From Paenibacillus sp. ACRRY (GTDB taxonomy: Bacteria; Bacillota; Bacilli; Paenibacillales; Paenibacillaceae), in assembly GCF_022346995.1 (NCBI RefSeq), contig NZ_JAKRNM010000003.1, positions 124,001-188,000 on the forward strand: 64,000 nt of DNA, in the 5' to 3' direction. The notes under the pieces were generated by a model, which saw nothing but the letters and a program-made list of their open reading frames with translations, did no database searches and was not told the origin of the DNA. A program made the translations under genes and the position numbers. Of this stretch, positions 41,140 to 50,630 are shown piece after piece; the first letter of the stretch is position 1, and each line of letters starts with the position of its first letter.

Positions 41140-42378
41140 ATGAGAACATCGCTTACCAAGGCACTCGGGACAATGTTGCTGTGTGGAATAATGGCTGTGC
41201 TCCTATCCTCTTGCACAAGTGGGGAGAGCGCAAACGGCAAAGTGCAAGTGGAATTTTTCCAGAACAAACCCGAAGCCAAAGCAACTTTTGATGAACTGAT
41301 CAAAACTTTCAATGCGGAGCATTCCGATATACAGGTCACTCAGGTGAATCCGCCAGATGCGGAGACCGTGTTGAAAACCCGCGTCGTGAAGAACGATGTG
41401 CCGGACATTATGGCCATGGGTGCAACCGATACATATTCGATTTTGGCCCAGAGTGAAATTTTCGCCGATCTGACAGACAGTTCGCTGACCAAGACAATTG
41501 ATCCGAATTACATACAAATGCTGAAGGATGTCACGGGTATGGAGGAAGTGACCGGTATTCCTTACGCAACTAATGCAAACGGCATCATGTACAACAAAAC
41601 GCTGTTTAAGGAAATGGGACTGGATGTTCCCAAGACATGGGATGAGCTGATTGCTACCGCCCAAAAGATCAAGGACGCGGGCAAGATTCCGTTCTACTTC
41701 ACCTATAAGGATGACTGGCAGACCAATCTCCCGTTCAATGCACTTGGACCTAACCTGGTCGGTATTGATTTCTATCTGGATCGTCGCGAGAACAAGGTGA
41801 CCTTCAAGGAGAAATACCGCGAGGTGGCGGAAAAGCAGCTTGAACTGATGAATTACGGTCATGGCGACAACTTCGGTAAAGCCTATTCCGACGGTAACCG
41901 GGCTTTTGCCAACGGTGAAGCGTTCATGTATATCCAGGGAACCTGGGCAATCTCCGAAATTCGCAAAGCCAATCCGAATGTGGATATCGGTTTCTTCCCG
42001 TTCCCAACCGGAAATGATCCAAGTGAGATCAAGCTGGTGAACGGCATCGACTCCCTGTTTACGATTTCGGCGGATACGCCAAACCGGGAACAGGCTGAGA
42101 CGTTTATCGCATTCCTGCTGGAACCCGAAAACATCGGGAAATACATTGAAGAGCAAACGTTATTTGCAGCAGTCGAAGGTGTGGAGCAGGACGACCCTGC
42201 CGTGCAGGAGCTGACGCCTTATATCGAGCAGGGCAAAGTTATTGATTTTGCCGATCACTACATTCCGGCTGCGGTGCAGCTGAATTCCATCGTACAGTCC
42301 TTTTTGCAGAACAAAGACATCGACAACTATCTGGACACACTCGACAAAGAATGGGACAAGGTTGCGAATCGGCGTTAA
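41140..42378 (+). CDS. Sugar ABC transporter substrate-binding lipoprotein
   Basis: 412 residues. Signal peptide with lipobox LLSSCTSG (Cys near 25), then a family-1 extracellular solute-binding fold: VQVEFFQNKPEAKATFDELIKTFNAEHSDIQVTQ, GIPYATNANGIMYNKTLF, and GEAFMYIQGTWAISEIRKANP. The binding subunit of a carbohydrate importer with the two permeases downstream. The ligand is unknown because no glycosidase or regulator is nearby. The ATG has GAGGGAGG 6 nt upstream. Confidence 0.9.
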   Translation: MRTSLTKALGTMLLCGIMAVLLSSCTSGESANGKVQVEFFQNKPEAKATFDELIKTFNAEHSDIQVTQVNPPDAETVLKTRVVKNDVPDIMAMGATDTYSILAQSEIFADLTDSSLTKTIDPNYIQMLKDVTGMEEVTGIPYATNANGIMYNKTLFKEMGLDVPKTWDELIATAQKIKDAGKIPFYFTYKDDWQTNLPFNALGPNLVGIDFYLDRRENKVTFKEKYREVAEKQLELMNYGHGDNFGKAYSDGNRAFANGEAFMYIQGTWAISEIRKANPNVDIGFFPFPTGNDPSEIKLVNGIDSLFTISADTPNREQAETFIAFLLEPENIGKYIEEQTLFAAVEGVEQDDPAVQELTPYIEQGKVIDFADHYIPAAVQLNSIVQSFLQNKDIDNYLDTLDKEWDKVANRR

Positions 42379-42402
42379 GCCTTGTCCGAAGGAGGATGGA
42401 GT

Positions 42403-43269
42403 ATGAACAAACGTATCGCACCCTATTACTGGATGACGGTTCCGGCGGTGGTATTGTTCTTCGTGTTTATGACGCTGCCGGCTCTCCAGGGGATTTATTA
42501 TTCCTTTACGAACTATAACGGGTTTGGGAAAAGCTATGATTTCGTTGGTTTCAAAAACTATTTCAACCTGTTTCAGGATGACAATGTAGGCAATGCCTAC
42601 TGGTTTACATTCAAGTTTGCCATCGTGGTAACTATTCTGACCAATATTCTGAGCCTGCTCATCGCACTCGGGCTGAATGCCAAGATCAAGTTCCGCAACT
42701 TTTTCCGCGGCATTTACTTCCTTCCGAACATCCTGAGTGTATTGATCGTAGGTTACATATTTAACTACCTGTTCTCCAACGTTTTTCCAATCTGGGGACA
42801 AAATCTGGGGATTAATGCCCTTTCGACCAACATTCTTGGTAGCGAAAGCCTGGCATGGATCGGGATCGTTATCGTGGCCGTATGGCAATCCGTAGCACTT
42901 AATACGATTCTGTATTTGGCAGGACTGCAAACGATACCAACAACGCTGTACGAGGCATCCAACCTCGACGGTGCAGGTAAATGGCGTGAATTCTGGAGCA
43001 TTACCTTCCCGCTCATTGCACCATTCTTCACCATCAATATGGTACTGGCCATGAAAAACTCCCTGATGGTCTTCGATCAGATCGTTGCCTTGACCAACGG
43101 TGGACCTGGCCGAGCAACACAATCCATATCTCACCTGATCTATACGGGTGGATTTGAAGGCGGCGAATATGCATATCAATCTGCGAACTCGGTTATTTAC
43201 TTCATCGTTATTGCGGTGATTTCGATTCTGCAAATCCGGTTCCTGCAAAGAAGGGAGATGGATCTGTAA
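42403..43269 (+). CDS. Sugar ABC transporter permease (MalF type)
   Basis: 288 residues, six membrane helices. The EAA loop is LYEASNLDGAGKWREFWSITFPLIAP. ATG 42403 has AAGGAGG 8 nt upstream. It overlaps the next permease gene by one base (TAATG). As in the first importer, no ATPase gene is present, so a shared ATPase is expected. Confidence 0.92.
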   Translation: MNKRIAPYYWMTVPAVVLFFVFMTLPALQGIYYSFTNYNGFGKSYDFVGFKNYFNLFQDDNVGNAYWFTFKFAIVVTILTNILSLLIALGLNAKIKFRNFFRGIYFLPNILSVLIVGYIFNYLFSNVFPIWGQNLGINALSTNILGSESLAWIGIVIVAVWQSVALNTILYLAGLQTIPTTLYEASNLDGAGKWREFWSITFPLIAPFFTINMVLAMKNSLMVFDQIVALTNGGPGRATQSISHLIYTGGFEGGEYAYQSANSVIYFIVIAVISILQIRFLQRREMDL

Positions 43270-44096
43270 TGAGAAGCCGTACACGTACCAACTGGCTGGT
43301 TATGCTGCTCGTTATTCTGGGCACATTATTCATACTGTTTCCGCTCTATATGACGGTTACGATTGCGTTGAAAAATCCCGAGCAAATGGCTCAGTCGGTA
43401 TTTGCCTTCCCGACCCAATTGCACTGGGAGAACTTCGCAAGCGCCATCGACATGACGAACTTCTTCCAATCGTTCCGTAACAGTGCCATCGTTACTGCAT
43501 CTACCGTCATTCTGACGCTCCTTAGTAACTCCATGGTGGCTTACGCTATCGCGCGCAATATGGAGAAACGCAAGTTTTTCAAAGGGCTGTACTATTACTT
43601 CGTCAGTGCGATGTTCATTCCGTTTCCGATCATCATGCTGCCGATTGTCAAACTGACATCTTCACTGGAGATGACGAACCTGCTTGGCTTGACCTTATTA
43701 CATACGGTGTATGGACTCGCCTTTAACGTCTTCGTGTATGTCGGATATATCCGGTCCATTCCGGTGGCACTGGAGGAGGCAGCTTTTGTGGATGGAGCAA
43801 CAACCTGGGGCACATTCTGGAAAATCATTTTCCCGCTCATGGCACCAATCAGTGCTACGGTTGGTATTCTGACATGTCTGTCCACCTACAATGACTTTCT
43901 GCTGCCGCTCATCATTATCAGTGATCCGGCACAGTACACACTGCCGCTGGTGCAATACGTGTTCCAGGGTCAGTTCAATACCGACTTCAACCTGGCGTTT
44001 GCATCCTACCTGCTGGCCTTGCTGCCGATGATTATCATCTATCTGTTTGCACAGAAGTGGATCATTAACGGGGTAACCCAAGGTTCTGTGAAATAA
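43269..44096 (+). CDS. Sugar ABC transporter permease (MalG type)
   Basis: 275 residues, six membrane helices. The EAA loop is LEEAAFVDGATTWGTFWKIIFPLMAP and the C-terminus WIINGVTQGSVK is typical of the family. It is translationally coupled to the preceding permease (1-nt overlap) and is last in the operon, before a strong terminator. Confidence 0.92.
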   Translation: MRSRTRTNWLVMLLVILGTLFILFPLYMTVTIALKNPEQMAQSVFAFPTQLHWENFASAIDMTNFFQSFRNSAIVTASTVILTLLSNSMVAYAIARNMEKRKFFKGLYYYFVSAMFIPFPIIMLPIVKLTSSLEMTNLLGLTLLHTVYGLAFNVFVYVGYIRSIPVALEEAAFVDGATTWGTFWKIIFPLMAPISATVGILTCLSTYNDFLLPLIIISDPAQYTLPLVQYVFQGQFNTDFNLAFASYLLALLPMIIIYLFAQKWIINGVTQGSVK

Positions 44097-44109
44097 AGGG
44101 ATGTAAATA

Positions 44110-44145
44110 AAGAGGGGCGGACCTAAGAGTCCGCCTCTCTTTTTT
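44110..44145 (+). terminator. Rho-independent terminator
   Basis: AGAGGGGCGGAC and GTCCGCCTCTCTTTTTT form an almost perfect stem. It ends the sugar ABC operon. Confidence 0.92.
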
Positions 44146-44405
44146 GATTCCAAGCAAGCAATCCTAATGTTGTCTTTTTGAAATCACTTTAATTAAATCA
44201 GTCCATAGGGAAGGGTTTTGCTATGCCTCGGCGATGTCTACAGAGCAATGTGGCGGTGACTGAAAGACCAGGTTTATGAAACAAATAAATCCCTTTTTCT
44301 GGTATTTCAAAAATCTTTCAATTATTTTCGCAAAACTACTGCATTTTCAAATCACCTGTGCTAACATACCCTATGAAATCAAGCCCACGTTGGAAAGGTG
44401 AGAAA
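44146..44405. other. Intergenic region before the MATE gene
   Basis: AT-rich, with no reading frame or recognised RNA. No convincing sigma-A promoter could be picked out for the MATE gene by eye. Confidence 0.5.
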
Positions 44406-45815
44406 ATGACAGCAATATCCTCGACCAAAGAGTCCCTCCGTTCAGATGCCAAGGATCTGAAGCTGATTCGGCTGACCTGGCCTATTTTCCTGGAACTCTT
44501 CTTGTTTATGTTGATGGGGAGCGTAGATACGCTCATGCTTAGTTCGGTATCGGATAATGCAGTGTCCGGGGTGGGCGCAGCCAATCAGATTATCTCGATT
44601 GCCATTCTTGTACTCGAAGTCATCGGACATGGTGCTGCGATTGTCGTAGCCCAATATATAGGTTCCAAAAAACTGAGTGAAGCAGCACAGGTTACAGGGA
44701 ATGCGATTACGCTGAACCTTATGGTTGGGCTGATCCTGAGTGTGATTTTTCTGGTGTTTGGTGGACATTTACTGACACTTCTGAATATTCAAGGCGAAAT
44801 CTATGATTACGCCCGTTCGTATATAAGCATTGTCGGAGGCGGGATTTTCCTACAGGCTCTCATCAATGCGCTGGCTGCAACCATTCGTACACACGGGTAT
44901 ACCAAGGAAACGATGTACGTATCGGTGTTTATGAACGTCATCCACGTTATTGGTAACTATGCCCTGATCTTTGGACATTTCGGCCTGCCCAAGCTTGGCG
45001 TAGAAGGGGCAGCGATCTCTACGGTGGGAAGCCGTTTCATCTGCCTGCTGATCTTCTTCTGGCTTTTGTACCGTGTGAGTGAGGTTCGGGTAGAGTTCGG
45101 TTATTACATTAAATTGTCCAAAAATTTTATCGGCAAAATTCTGCGAATTGGCATTCCGTCTGCGATGGAATCCATGGTGTATCATTCCTGCCAACTCATA
45201 TTTACATTGTACGTGACCTATCTTGGTGCAGAAGCCATGGCAACCAAGCAATATGCCGGCAATATTTCCAGCTATATATATCTGTTCAGTATGGCGATTG
45301 GCATGGGAACGTCCATCATTGTCGGTCGTCTTGTGGGAGCACGCCGCAAAGATGAGGCATACAAACGGGTATTCGACAGTGTAAAATGGGCCCTTCTGGC
45401 CACCGTTATTATTGACGTGATCATTATTATTTTCCGCGTGCCATTAATGAGCATCTTTACGGAAAACCCGGAAATTATCAAGCTGGGCGCTCAGGTACTC
45501 CTGCTCAGTCTCCTGCTTGAAACCGGACGTACCTGCAACATTGTCATTATCGGTTCCCTGCGCGCGGCAGGGGATGCGAAGTTCCCGGTATATATGGGGT
45601 TGATCTCGATGGTATGCATGAGTCTGCCTCTCGGATATCTGCTGGTGTTCCAGCTTGATCTGGGGCTGGCAGGTGTATGGCTTGCCATTGCAACAGACGA
45701 ATGGACACGTGCGGTCATTATGTACTTCCGCTGGAAGAGCCGGGCGTGGGAGAAACACGAACTGGTGGAGCATGATGAGGACGAGGTTGGTGCAGAGCCA
45801 GTCCCGGCAGTCTGA
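44406..45815 (+). CDS. MATE family efflux transporter
   Basis: 469 residues with twelve membrane helices in two homologous halves. Family marks are TWPIFLELFLFMLMGSVDTLMLS in helix 1, GAANQIISIAI in helix 2, and the second-half counterpart IGIPSAMESMVYHSCQLIFTLYV. MATE proteins export drugs or metabolites using H+ or Na+ gradients. ATG 44406 has GGAAAGGTGAG just upstream; the frame is open 16 codons earlier without a signal. The acidic C-terminus is short. The substrate is unknown. The AraC regulator 160 nt downstream may or may not be related. Confidence 0.92.
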   Translation: MTAISSTKESLRSDAKDLKLIRLTWPIFLELFLFMLMGSVDTLMLSSVSDNAVSGVGAANQIISIAILVLEVIGHGAAIVVAQYIGSKKLSEAAQVTGNAITLNLMVGLILSVIFLVFGGHLLTLLNIQGEIYDYARSYISIVGGGIFLQALINALAATIRTHGYTKETMYVSVFMNVIHVIGNYALIFGHFGLPKLGVEGAAISTVGSRFICLLIFFWLLYRVSEVRVEFGYYIKLSKNFIGKILRIGIPSAMESMVYHSCQLIFTLYVTYLGAEAMATKQYAGNISSYIYLFSMAIGMGTSIIVGRLVGARRKDEAYKRVFDSVKWALLATVIIDVIIIIFRVPLMSIFTENPEIIKLGAQVLLLSLLLETGRTCNIVIIGSLRAAGDAKFPVYMGLISMVCMSLPLGYLLVFQLDLGLAGVWLAIATDEWTRAVIMYFRWKSRAWEKHELVEHDEDEVGAEPVPAV

Positions 45816-45850
45816 TTCGTTTGCCACTATTGGATATACAGCTTTCAAGA

Positions 45851-45898
45851 AAGAGTCGGTCAAGGACATGGTTGTCCCTGATCCGGCTCTTCTTTTTT
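45851..45898 (+). terminator. Rho-independent terminator of the MATE gene
   Basis: AAGAGTCGG...CCGGCTCTT outer stem with an inner GGACA/TGTCC hairpin, followed by CTTTTTT. It also argues against starting the AraC gene upstream of it. Confidence 0.8.
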
Positions 45899-45976
45899 AT
45901 ATTTTCCGCAAAAATGATCAAAACGGCTGCTTGGCGAACACGTATAGTAAGGATATGGAAGGGGGTTAAACTCCAT

Positions 45977-46873
45977 TTGAGCCGTTATCAGGAGATGATT
46001 CAGGACAGCTTGTTCTATATTGAGACACATCTGCATGAGGAGATAGGACTGGAAGAAGTGGCGTCGGAGGCTTTGTTATCGCCATATCACTATCACCGGG
46101 TATTCCGGGATGAGGTGGGCATGACCGTAATCGATTACATTCGTCATCGCCGGATGAGTTTGGCCTCTACCGCACTGCGCTCCACGGATGCAGGCATTTT
46201 GGATATTTCTCTCGCCTGCGGATTTGAAAGTCAGGAAGCATTCACCCGGGCTTTTCGCAAAATGTATGGCATGCCGCCTGGTCGTTTTCGCAAATTGTTC
46301 GATCTGAGAATATTTGATCAAAAAACCAGAGGAGGAGAATTACAGATGAATTCTGCAACTGCAATCAAAGGCTGGATGTTAACCGGAAGCCACCCGCAAA
46401 ATTATGAGATGGGCATTGATCCTGCCGAAGTACATCAAGGGAAGGCATCGGGGTATTTGAAGGCCGTTACACCAATGGAGCCGAACGAGTTTGCCACGAT
46501 GATGCAGCAATTCCGTGCAGACAAGTATGTGGGGAAACGGATGAAGCTGTCCGGCTTTGTCAAAACCGATCGTGTGGATGCATTTTGCGGACTATGGATG
46601 CGTGTGGATAATCATGTCCAGGATGTGCTGCAATTTGATAATATGCATGACAGGCCGATCACGGGGACACAGCCCTGGAATCAATACAGCATTGTGCTGG
46701 ATGTTCCCGCAGAGAGCGCAGTAATCTCGTTTGGAGTGATCCTGAACGGTAAAGGCAAGGTCTGGGTGGACAGTTTCCGCTTCGAGGAAGTAGACCTGAA
46801 TACGCCCTTGACCCATATGGAGACGGAATATGAGATGTCGGACGAACCGATGAATTTGTCGTTTGAAGAATAG
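45977..46873 (+). CDS. AraC family regulator with C-terminal beta-sandwich-like domain
   Basis: About 298 residues from TTG 45977, which has GGAAGGGGG about 11 nt upstream; reading earlier would run through a terminator. The double HTH is at the N-terminus (about 5-105): LEEVASEALLSPYHYHRVFRDEVGM and ILDISLACGFESQEAFTRAFRKMYGMPPGRFRK. The C-terminal ~170 residues are beta-rich (MKLSGFVKTDRVDAFCGLWMRVDN, YSIVLDVPAESAVISFGVILNGKGKVWVDSFRF), a jelly-roll-like pattern seen in carbohydrate-binding or regulatory modules. Ligand and targets are unknown. Confidence 0.8.
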   Translation: MSRYQEMIQDSLFYIETHLHEEIGLEEVASEALLSPYHYHRVFRDEVGMTVIDYIRHRRMSLASTALRSTDAGILDISLACGFESQEAFTRAFRKMYGMPPGRFRKLFDLRIFDQKTRGGELQMNSATAIKGWMLTGSHPQNYEMGIDPAEVHQGKASGYLKAVTPMEPNEFATMMQQFRADKYVGKRMKLSGFVKTDRVDAFCGLWMRVDNHVQDVLQFDNMHDRPITGTQPWNQYSIVLDVPAESAVISFGVILNGKGKVWVDSFRFEEVDLNTPLTHMETEYEMSDEPMNLSFEE

Positions 46874-46907
46874 CTTGATCGTTCGCATGCTGGTAAGCTC
46901 AAAATGG

Positions 46908-46947
46908 TAAAAGACGAAGGCCGATCCATTCCAGGTGAGGTCTTTTT
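46908..46947 (+). terminator. Weak terminator candidate
   Basis: AAAAGAC pairs with GTCTTTTT around a 25-nt loop. It probably ends the AraC gene. Confidence 0.45.
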
Positions 46948-47105
46948 GTCGTGTATGGGTATAAAAAAAGTGAAGCGAAGTCCAAGCTTAGAGAATACGG
47001 CTTATCGTATAGATCATATAGTCCTCCATGGATTATCCGGCCAGACCTTGTTAACATAGATCCAGGAATAATGAACTTATGACACCAATAAAGAGGATGA
47101 ATCCG

Positions 47106-47816
47106 ATGACTAAAAAAGTGCTTGTGGTAGATGACGAATCAAGCATCGTCAGTGCCATTGCTTATGCGCTCCGGCGCGAAGGATATGAAGTGGAAACAGC
47201 AAATGATGGCGAGGAGGCACTGGTCAAGGTAGCGTCATTCCATCCGCAGGTCATGATTCTGGATGTCATGATGCCAAGGCTCGATGGATACGGCGTATGC
47301 CGCAGACTGGAGGACCGCGAGGATATCGGCATTATTTTGCTGACTGTGAAAAATGACATCGTGGACAAAATCGTCGGATTGGAAATGGGCGCCGATGATT
47401 ACATGACCAAGCCGTTCGAAATCCGTGAGCTGCTCGCCCGGGTGAAGGCACTCATGCGCCGGGTGGAGAAGAGCAGCCCGCCACCAGATGAGCAGAAGAA
47501 TCAGGCTATCGTTAATGGGGACTTGCGCATTCATGTGGCTCACCGGACGGTAACGGTGAAGGAAGAAAAGCTGGATCTTACGCCCAAGGAGTTCGACTTG
47601 CTAACCATCCTGATGTCCAATCCGGAGCGGGTATACACCCGTGATGATCTGCTGGATCGGGTGTGGGGCATGGAATATGCAGGAGGCACACGCACAGTGG
47701 ATATTCATATTCAGCGTTTGCGCAAAAAAATAGGGGATACGGATCAGCAAAAGCTGCAGACGGTGTACGGCATTGGATACAAGGGGTCAGCCCCTGAGCC
47801 GGGCGGTTCGGCATGA
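47106..47816 (+). CDS. Response regulator, OmpR/PhoB family
   Basis: 236 residues. The receiver has D9/D10, phospho-acceptor D53 in VMILDVMMP, the conserved Thr in IILLTVKND and Lys in YMTKPF. A winged-helix output domain closes with TVDIHIQRLRKKI...LQTVYGIGYK. ATG 47106 is chosen for the GAGG 9 nt upstream; the ATG three codons earlier is too close. It overlaps the histidine kinase gene by 4 nt, so the two are coupled. Its targets are not evident here apart from possible autoregulation. Confidence 0.95.
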   Translation: MTKKVLVVDDESSIVSAIAYALRREGYEVETANDGEEALVKVASFHPQVMILDVMMPRLDGYGVCRRLEDREDIGIILLTVKNDIVDKIVGLEMGADDYMTKPFEIRELLARVKALMRRVEKSSPPPDEQKNQAIVNGDLRIHVAHRTVTVKEEKLDLTPKEFDLLTILMSNPERVYTRDDLLDRVWGMEYAGGTRTVDIHIQRLRKKIGDTDQQKLQTVYGIGYKGSAPEPGGSA

Positions 47817-49318
47817 GGGTCAGCATCAAGCTGAAGTTCAGCGTGTTTCTGGCGGCATTGCTCATTTTGACCGTTGTGGTGCTCAGTTCCCTTGTACTGC
47901 GAGGGATTGAACGCAACCAGCAGTCACAGATCGAGGGCATTCTGTCGCAGCAGACGCGTCTGGTCAATCTCAATGTGCGTCAGTCCTACTACACCGAAGC
48001 CATTCGCCTGGAGACGGATGCCTTTCTGAAGCAAAATGGCCGCAGGCTTGCACAGGAGCTGGCGAACTCCACGGGGCTGCCGATTGCTCTCTATGACATG
48101 AATGGGACACAGGTAGGCTCGTCCATTACACCGGGAGAGAGCCTGGATATCCGGGAGACGCTGAACTATGCTCTGCAAAATAAAATCGCCTACCGTGAAC
48201 AGGGTGACACGCTGCTCTATGCAGCACCGCTGGATGGTCCGGATGGCCAGATGGGTGCGATATGGATGCAGTATCCGGTCCAGAGCTATCATGAATTCTA
48301 TGCACGCATTTTACAGTTGTTCCTATGGGCGGGAATTGCCGTCGTGGTATTGAGCTTTATTCTCGGCTACCTGTTCTATAATCGGTTTGCAGTTGCGATA
48401 ACCAAACTGAAGAGATCAGCGGATTCCATTCGGGAAGGCGAGTATATTACAGAATCTCCTGTTAAACGCAAAGATGAATTGGGTGAACTCGGACAAGGTA
48501 TTTATTACATGAGTACGTCCATTCAGCAAAACATTACAGACATGCATGCAGAGCAGCAGAAGCTCCAGCTGGCCATTGAGAAGCTGCAGGCACTGGAGCA
48601 GCAGCAGAAACAATACATCGGCAACATCAGCCATGAATTCAAAACACCGCTCACCTCGATCAAGGCATATGTAGAACTGCTCGATATGTACCGGGATGAT
48701 CCTCAGCTGCTGGAGGATGCATCGAGCAACATCGGCAAGGAAACGGAACGGTTATACGAGATGGTCGAGAAGGTGCTGCATTTATCGGCATTGGAGAAAT
48801 ATGATTTTGAGAACCAGGCGGAGGATGTAGAGGTTGGTGCGCTGCTGGAGGATACCTGCGGACGCATGCGAGGCAAAGCCGAGAAGTTTGCACTTCGCAT
48901 GGAGCTGGACATTCAGCCTGCCGTTATCCGCAGTGATCGGGAGAGTCTTATGCATATCTTCATCAATCTGCTCGATAATGCGATCAAGTATAACGTGTCT
49001 GGCGGTGTCATTCGGGTACAGAGCGAGCAGCAGCCACAGACACGCGAAGCGGTGATTCGCATCTTCAACTCGGGTATGCCGATTCCGGAAGAGGCAAGAG
49101 AGAAGATATTTGAACCTTTTTACACGGTCAACAAAGACAGGGCCAGAAAAACAGGCGGAACCGGGCTCGGTCTGTCACTCGTGAAGCAATTTGTAGAGAA
49201 ACAGGGCGGGAAGATCACCCTGCTGCCAGGTGACATGAAGAATGAGGAAGGAACAACGTTCCAGCTTGTTCTCCCGCTCGCCGATTCAAGTTTACAAGTT
49301 GGAAACAAGTCTGAATAA
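47813..49318 (+). CDS. Membrane sensor histidine kinase
   Basis: 501 residues. The first membrane helix is at about 8-30, then an extracytoplasmic domain of about 130 residues, and a second helix at about 163-185. A HAMP linker, then a HisKA domain with phospho-acceptor H274 in GNISHEFKTPL, and an HATPase domain (LDNAIKYN; GGTGLGLSLVKQF) follow. It pairs with the regulator at 47106. A beta-propeller lipoprotein gene follows at 57 nt, in the same orientation with no terminator between, and could be an accessory sensor. The signal is unknown. Confidence 0.95.
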   Translation: MRVSIKLKFSVFLAALLILTVVVLSSLVLRGIERNQQSQIEGILSQQTRLVNLNVRQSYYTEAIRLETDAFLKQNGRRLAQELANSTGLPIALYDMNGTQVGSSITPGESLDIRETLNYALQNKIAYREQGDTLLYAAPLDGPDGQMGAIWMQYPVQSYHEFYARILQLFLWAGIAVVVLSFILGYLFYNRFAVAITKLKRSADSIREGEYITESPVKRKDELGELGQGIYYMSTSIQQNITDMHAEQQKLQLAIEKLQALEQQQKQYIGNISHEFKTPLTSIKAYVELLDMYRDDPQLLEDASSNIGKETERLYEMVEKVLHLSALEKYDFENQAEDVEVGALLEDTCGRMRGKAEKFALRMELDIQPAVIRSDRESLMHIFINLLDNAIKYNVSGGVIRVQSEQQPQTREAVIRIFNSGMPIPEEAREKIFEPFYTVNKDRARKTGGTGLGLSLVKQFVEKQGGKITLLPGDMKNEEGTTFQLVLPLADSSLQVGNKSE

Positions 49319-49375
49319 CTTTGGAAGTATGGCATGTGTATGCTTGGTCTATAGCAGAGAAAGCAGGGGGGGACC

Positions 49376-50485
49376 ATGATGAATTGGAAACAGGCGGCAC
49401 TCAGTACATTGGGAGCGTTAGCTCTGTTGTCCGCAGCAGCTTGCGGGGGGACTACGGAGCCGGGAGGCAACACACAAAGTGGGAAAACGGGCACGGATAT
49501 CACGGTAAAAGACAATACCAATACGTCAGTGTACCAGAGCTTCAAACTCGAGAAAATTGATAAATTGCCCAATATGCGCGGCGTGGCCTGGCTTAGTGAT
49601 GACTGGATCGTATCGGACAAAGAGAACACGTCGATGAAACCCGTCACGGTTGAAGGCCAGGAAAGATACCCGCATAACTTATATATGTACGATCTGTCTA
49701 AAGGAACCGATACACCGCTCAAGGAGAGCGAAGTTAGTCTGAGCTCGCCGATTGTCTCTCCGGATGGTCAGTACTTGTTCTACCGGGAGCCGGAGGAATC
49801 GACAGGCAAAGGTTTCTTTCTGAATTTGCACAACGGGGAGACGGTGAATGCGGGCGAGGAAGATGGATTCGTTCAGGAAGGCGCTTGGCTGGATAATGAG
49901 CATGTTGTCTTTCCGAATATGAAGGGAGACCTCGTCTCAGCCAGTATTGATGGTACAACCAAGGTGTTGGTCGAGACGGGCAATTTCAACGTGCGCAGCG
50001 TCAGGGTCTCAGGCAGTATGATCTACTATATTACCGGTGAAGACGGACAATTGAATGCTTATGATACAACCACAGGTGACGTGAAGCAGGTCCTGAAGAG
50101 CGTGGAGTGGGTTATTCCGTCCAATGACGGAACCAGGCTGGCCATTGTGAAAAAAACAGCGGATACGAAACGGGCGCTGGTGCTTACCGATCTGGAAGGC
50201 AACGAGAAAGCGACGCTCGCCAGAGGCACACAGATCTTCGGGACCAGTTGGTCCGGGGATGATTCCAAGATCGCGTACACGATTAACTCGGAGAGCGACG
50301 ATGAGAAGGGATTATTCGTCTCCAATACGGAATCAGCAGAGCAATTCCAGATCTCGGCTGATATGGACGATATCTCCGATCCACTCGCCTGGAGCCCGGA
50401 AGGCAACAAGATTCTGCTGTCCCAAGCGGTGCTGCAGAATGAATCGTATCACTTTGTCACTTCTGTTATTACAATCTCGGAGTAA
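49376..50485 (+). CDS. TolB-like beta-propeller lipoprotein
   Basis: 369 residues. Signal peptide with lipobox LSAAACGG (Cys near 23), then a Thr/Gly-rich linker. From about residue 55 it has repeated blades of the TolB/WD40-like type: GVAWLSDDWIVSD, SLSSPIVSPDGQYLFYR, GTSWSGDDSKIAYTI, DPLAWSPEGNKILL. It is likely an extracytoplasmic interaction module anchored in the membrane. It directly follows the two-component genes and ends at a terminator, so it is probably their third operon member. The partner is unknown. Confidence 0.8.
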   Translation: MMNWKQAALSTLGALALLSAAACGGTTEPGGNTQSGKTGTDITVKDNTNTSVYQSFKLEKIDKLPNMRGVAWLSDDWIVSDKENTSMKPVTVEGQERYPHNLYMYDLSKGTDTPLKESEVSLSSPIVSPDGQYLFYREPEESTGKGFFLNLHNGETVNAGEEDGFVQEGAWLDNEHVVFPNMKGDLVSASIDGTTKVLVETGNFNVRSVRVSGSMIYYITGEDGQLNAYDTTTGDVKQVLKSVEWVIPSNDGTRLAIVKKTADTKRALVLTDLEGNEKATLARGTQIFGTSWSGDDSKIAYTINSESDDEKGLFVSNTESAEQFQISADMDDISDPLAWSPEGNKILLSQAVLQNESYHFVTSVITISE

Positions 50486-50505
50486 CTAGTGACTAATACA
50501 AGAAT

Positions 50506-50539
50506 GAGCCTGTTCCCAGGAGGAACCAGGCTTTTTTTG
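50506..50539 (+). terminator. Rho-independent terminator
   Basis: AGCCTG-TTCC and GGAA-CCAGGCT pair around a short loop, followed by T7. Confidence 0.85.
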
Positions 50540-50630
50540 TTATGCCGCTTAATAAGTATACAGAGAGGCACGTTGTTAGAAGGGCAGTAGGTTATACTGG
50601 AGAGACGAGAAGTGAAGGGGGAAGTGTGTC

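Noticed and set aside
42160..43284. 374-codon open frame antisense to a permease gene
   Set aside because: The plus-strand permease has clear family motifs; the antisense product shows none.
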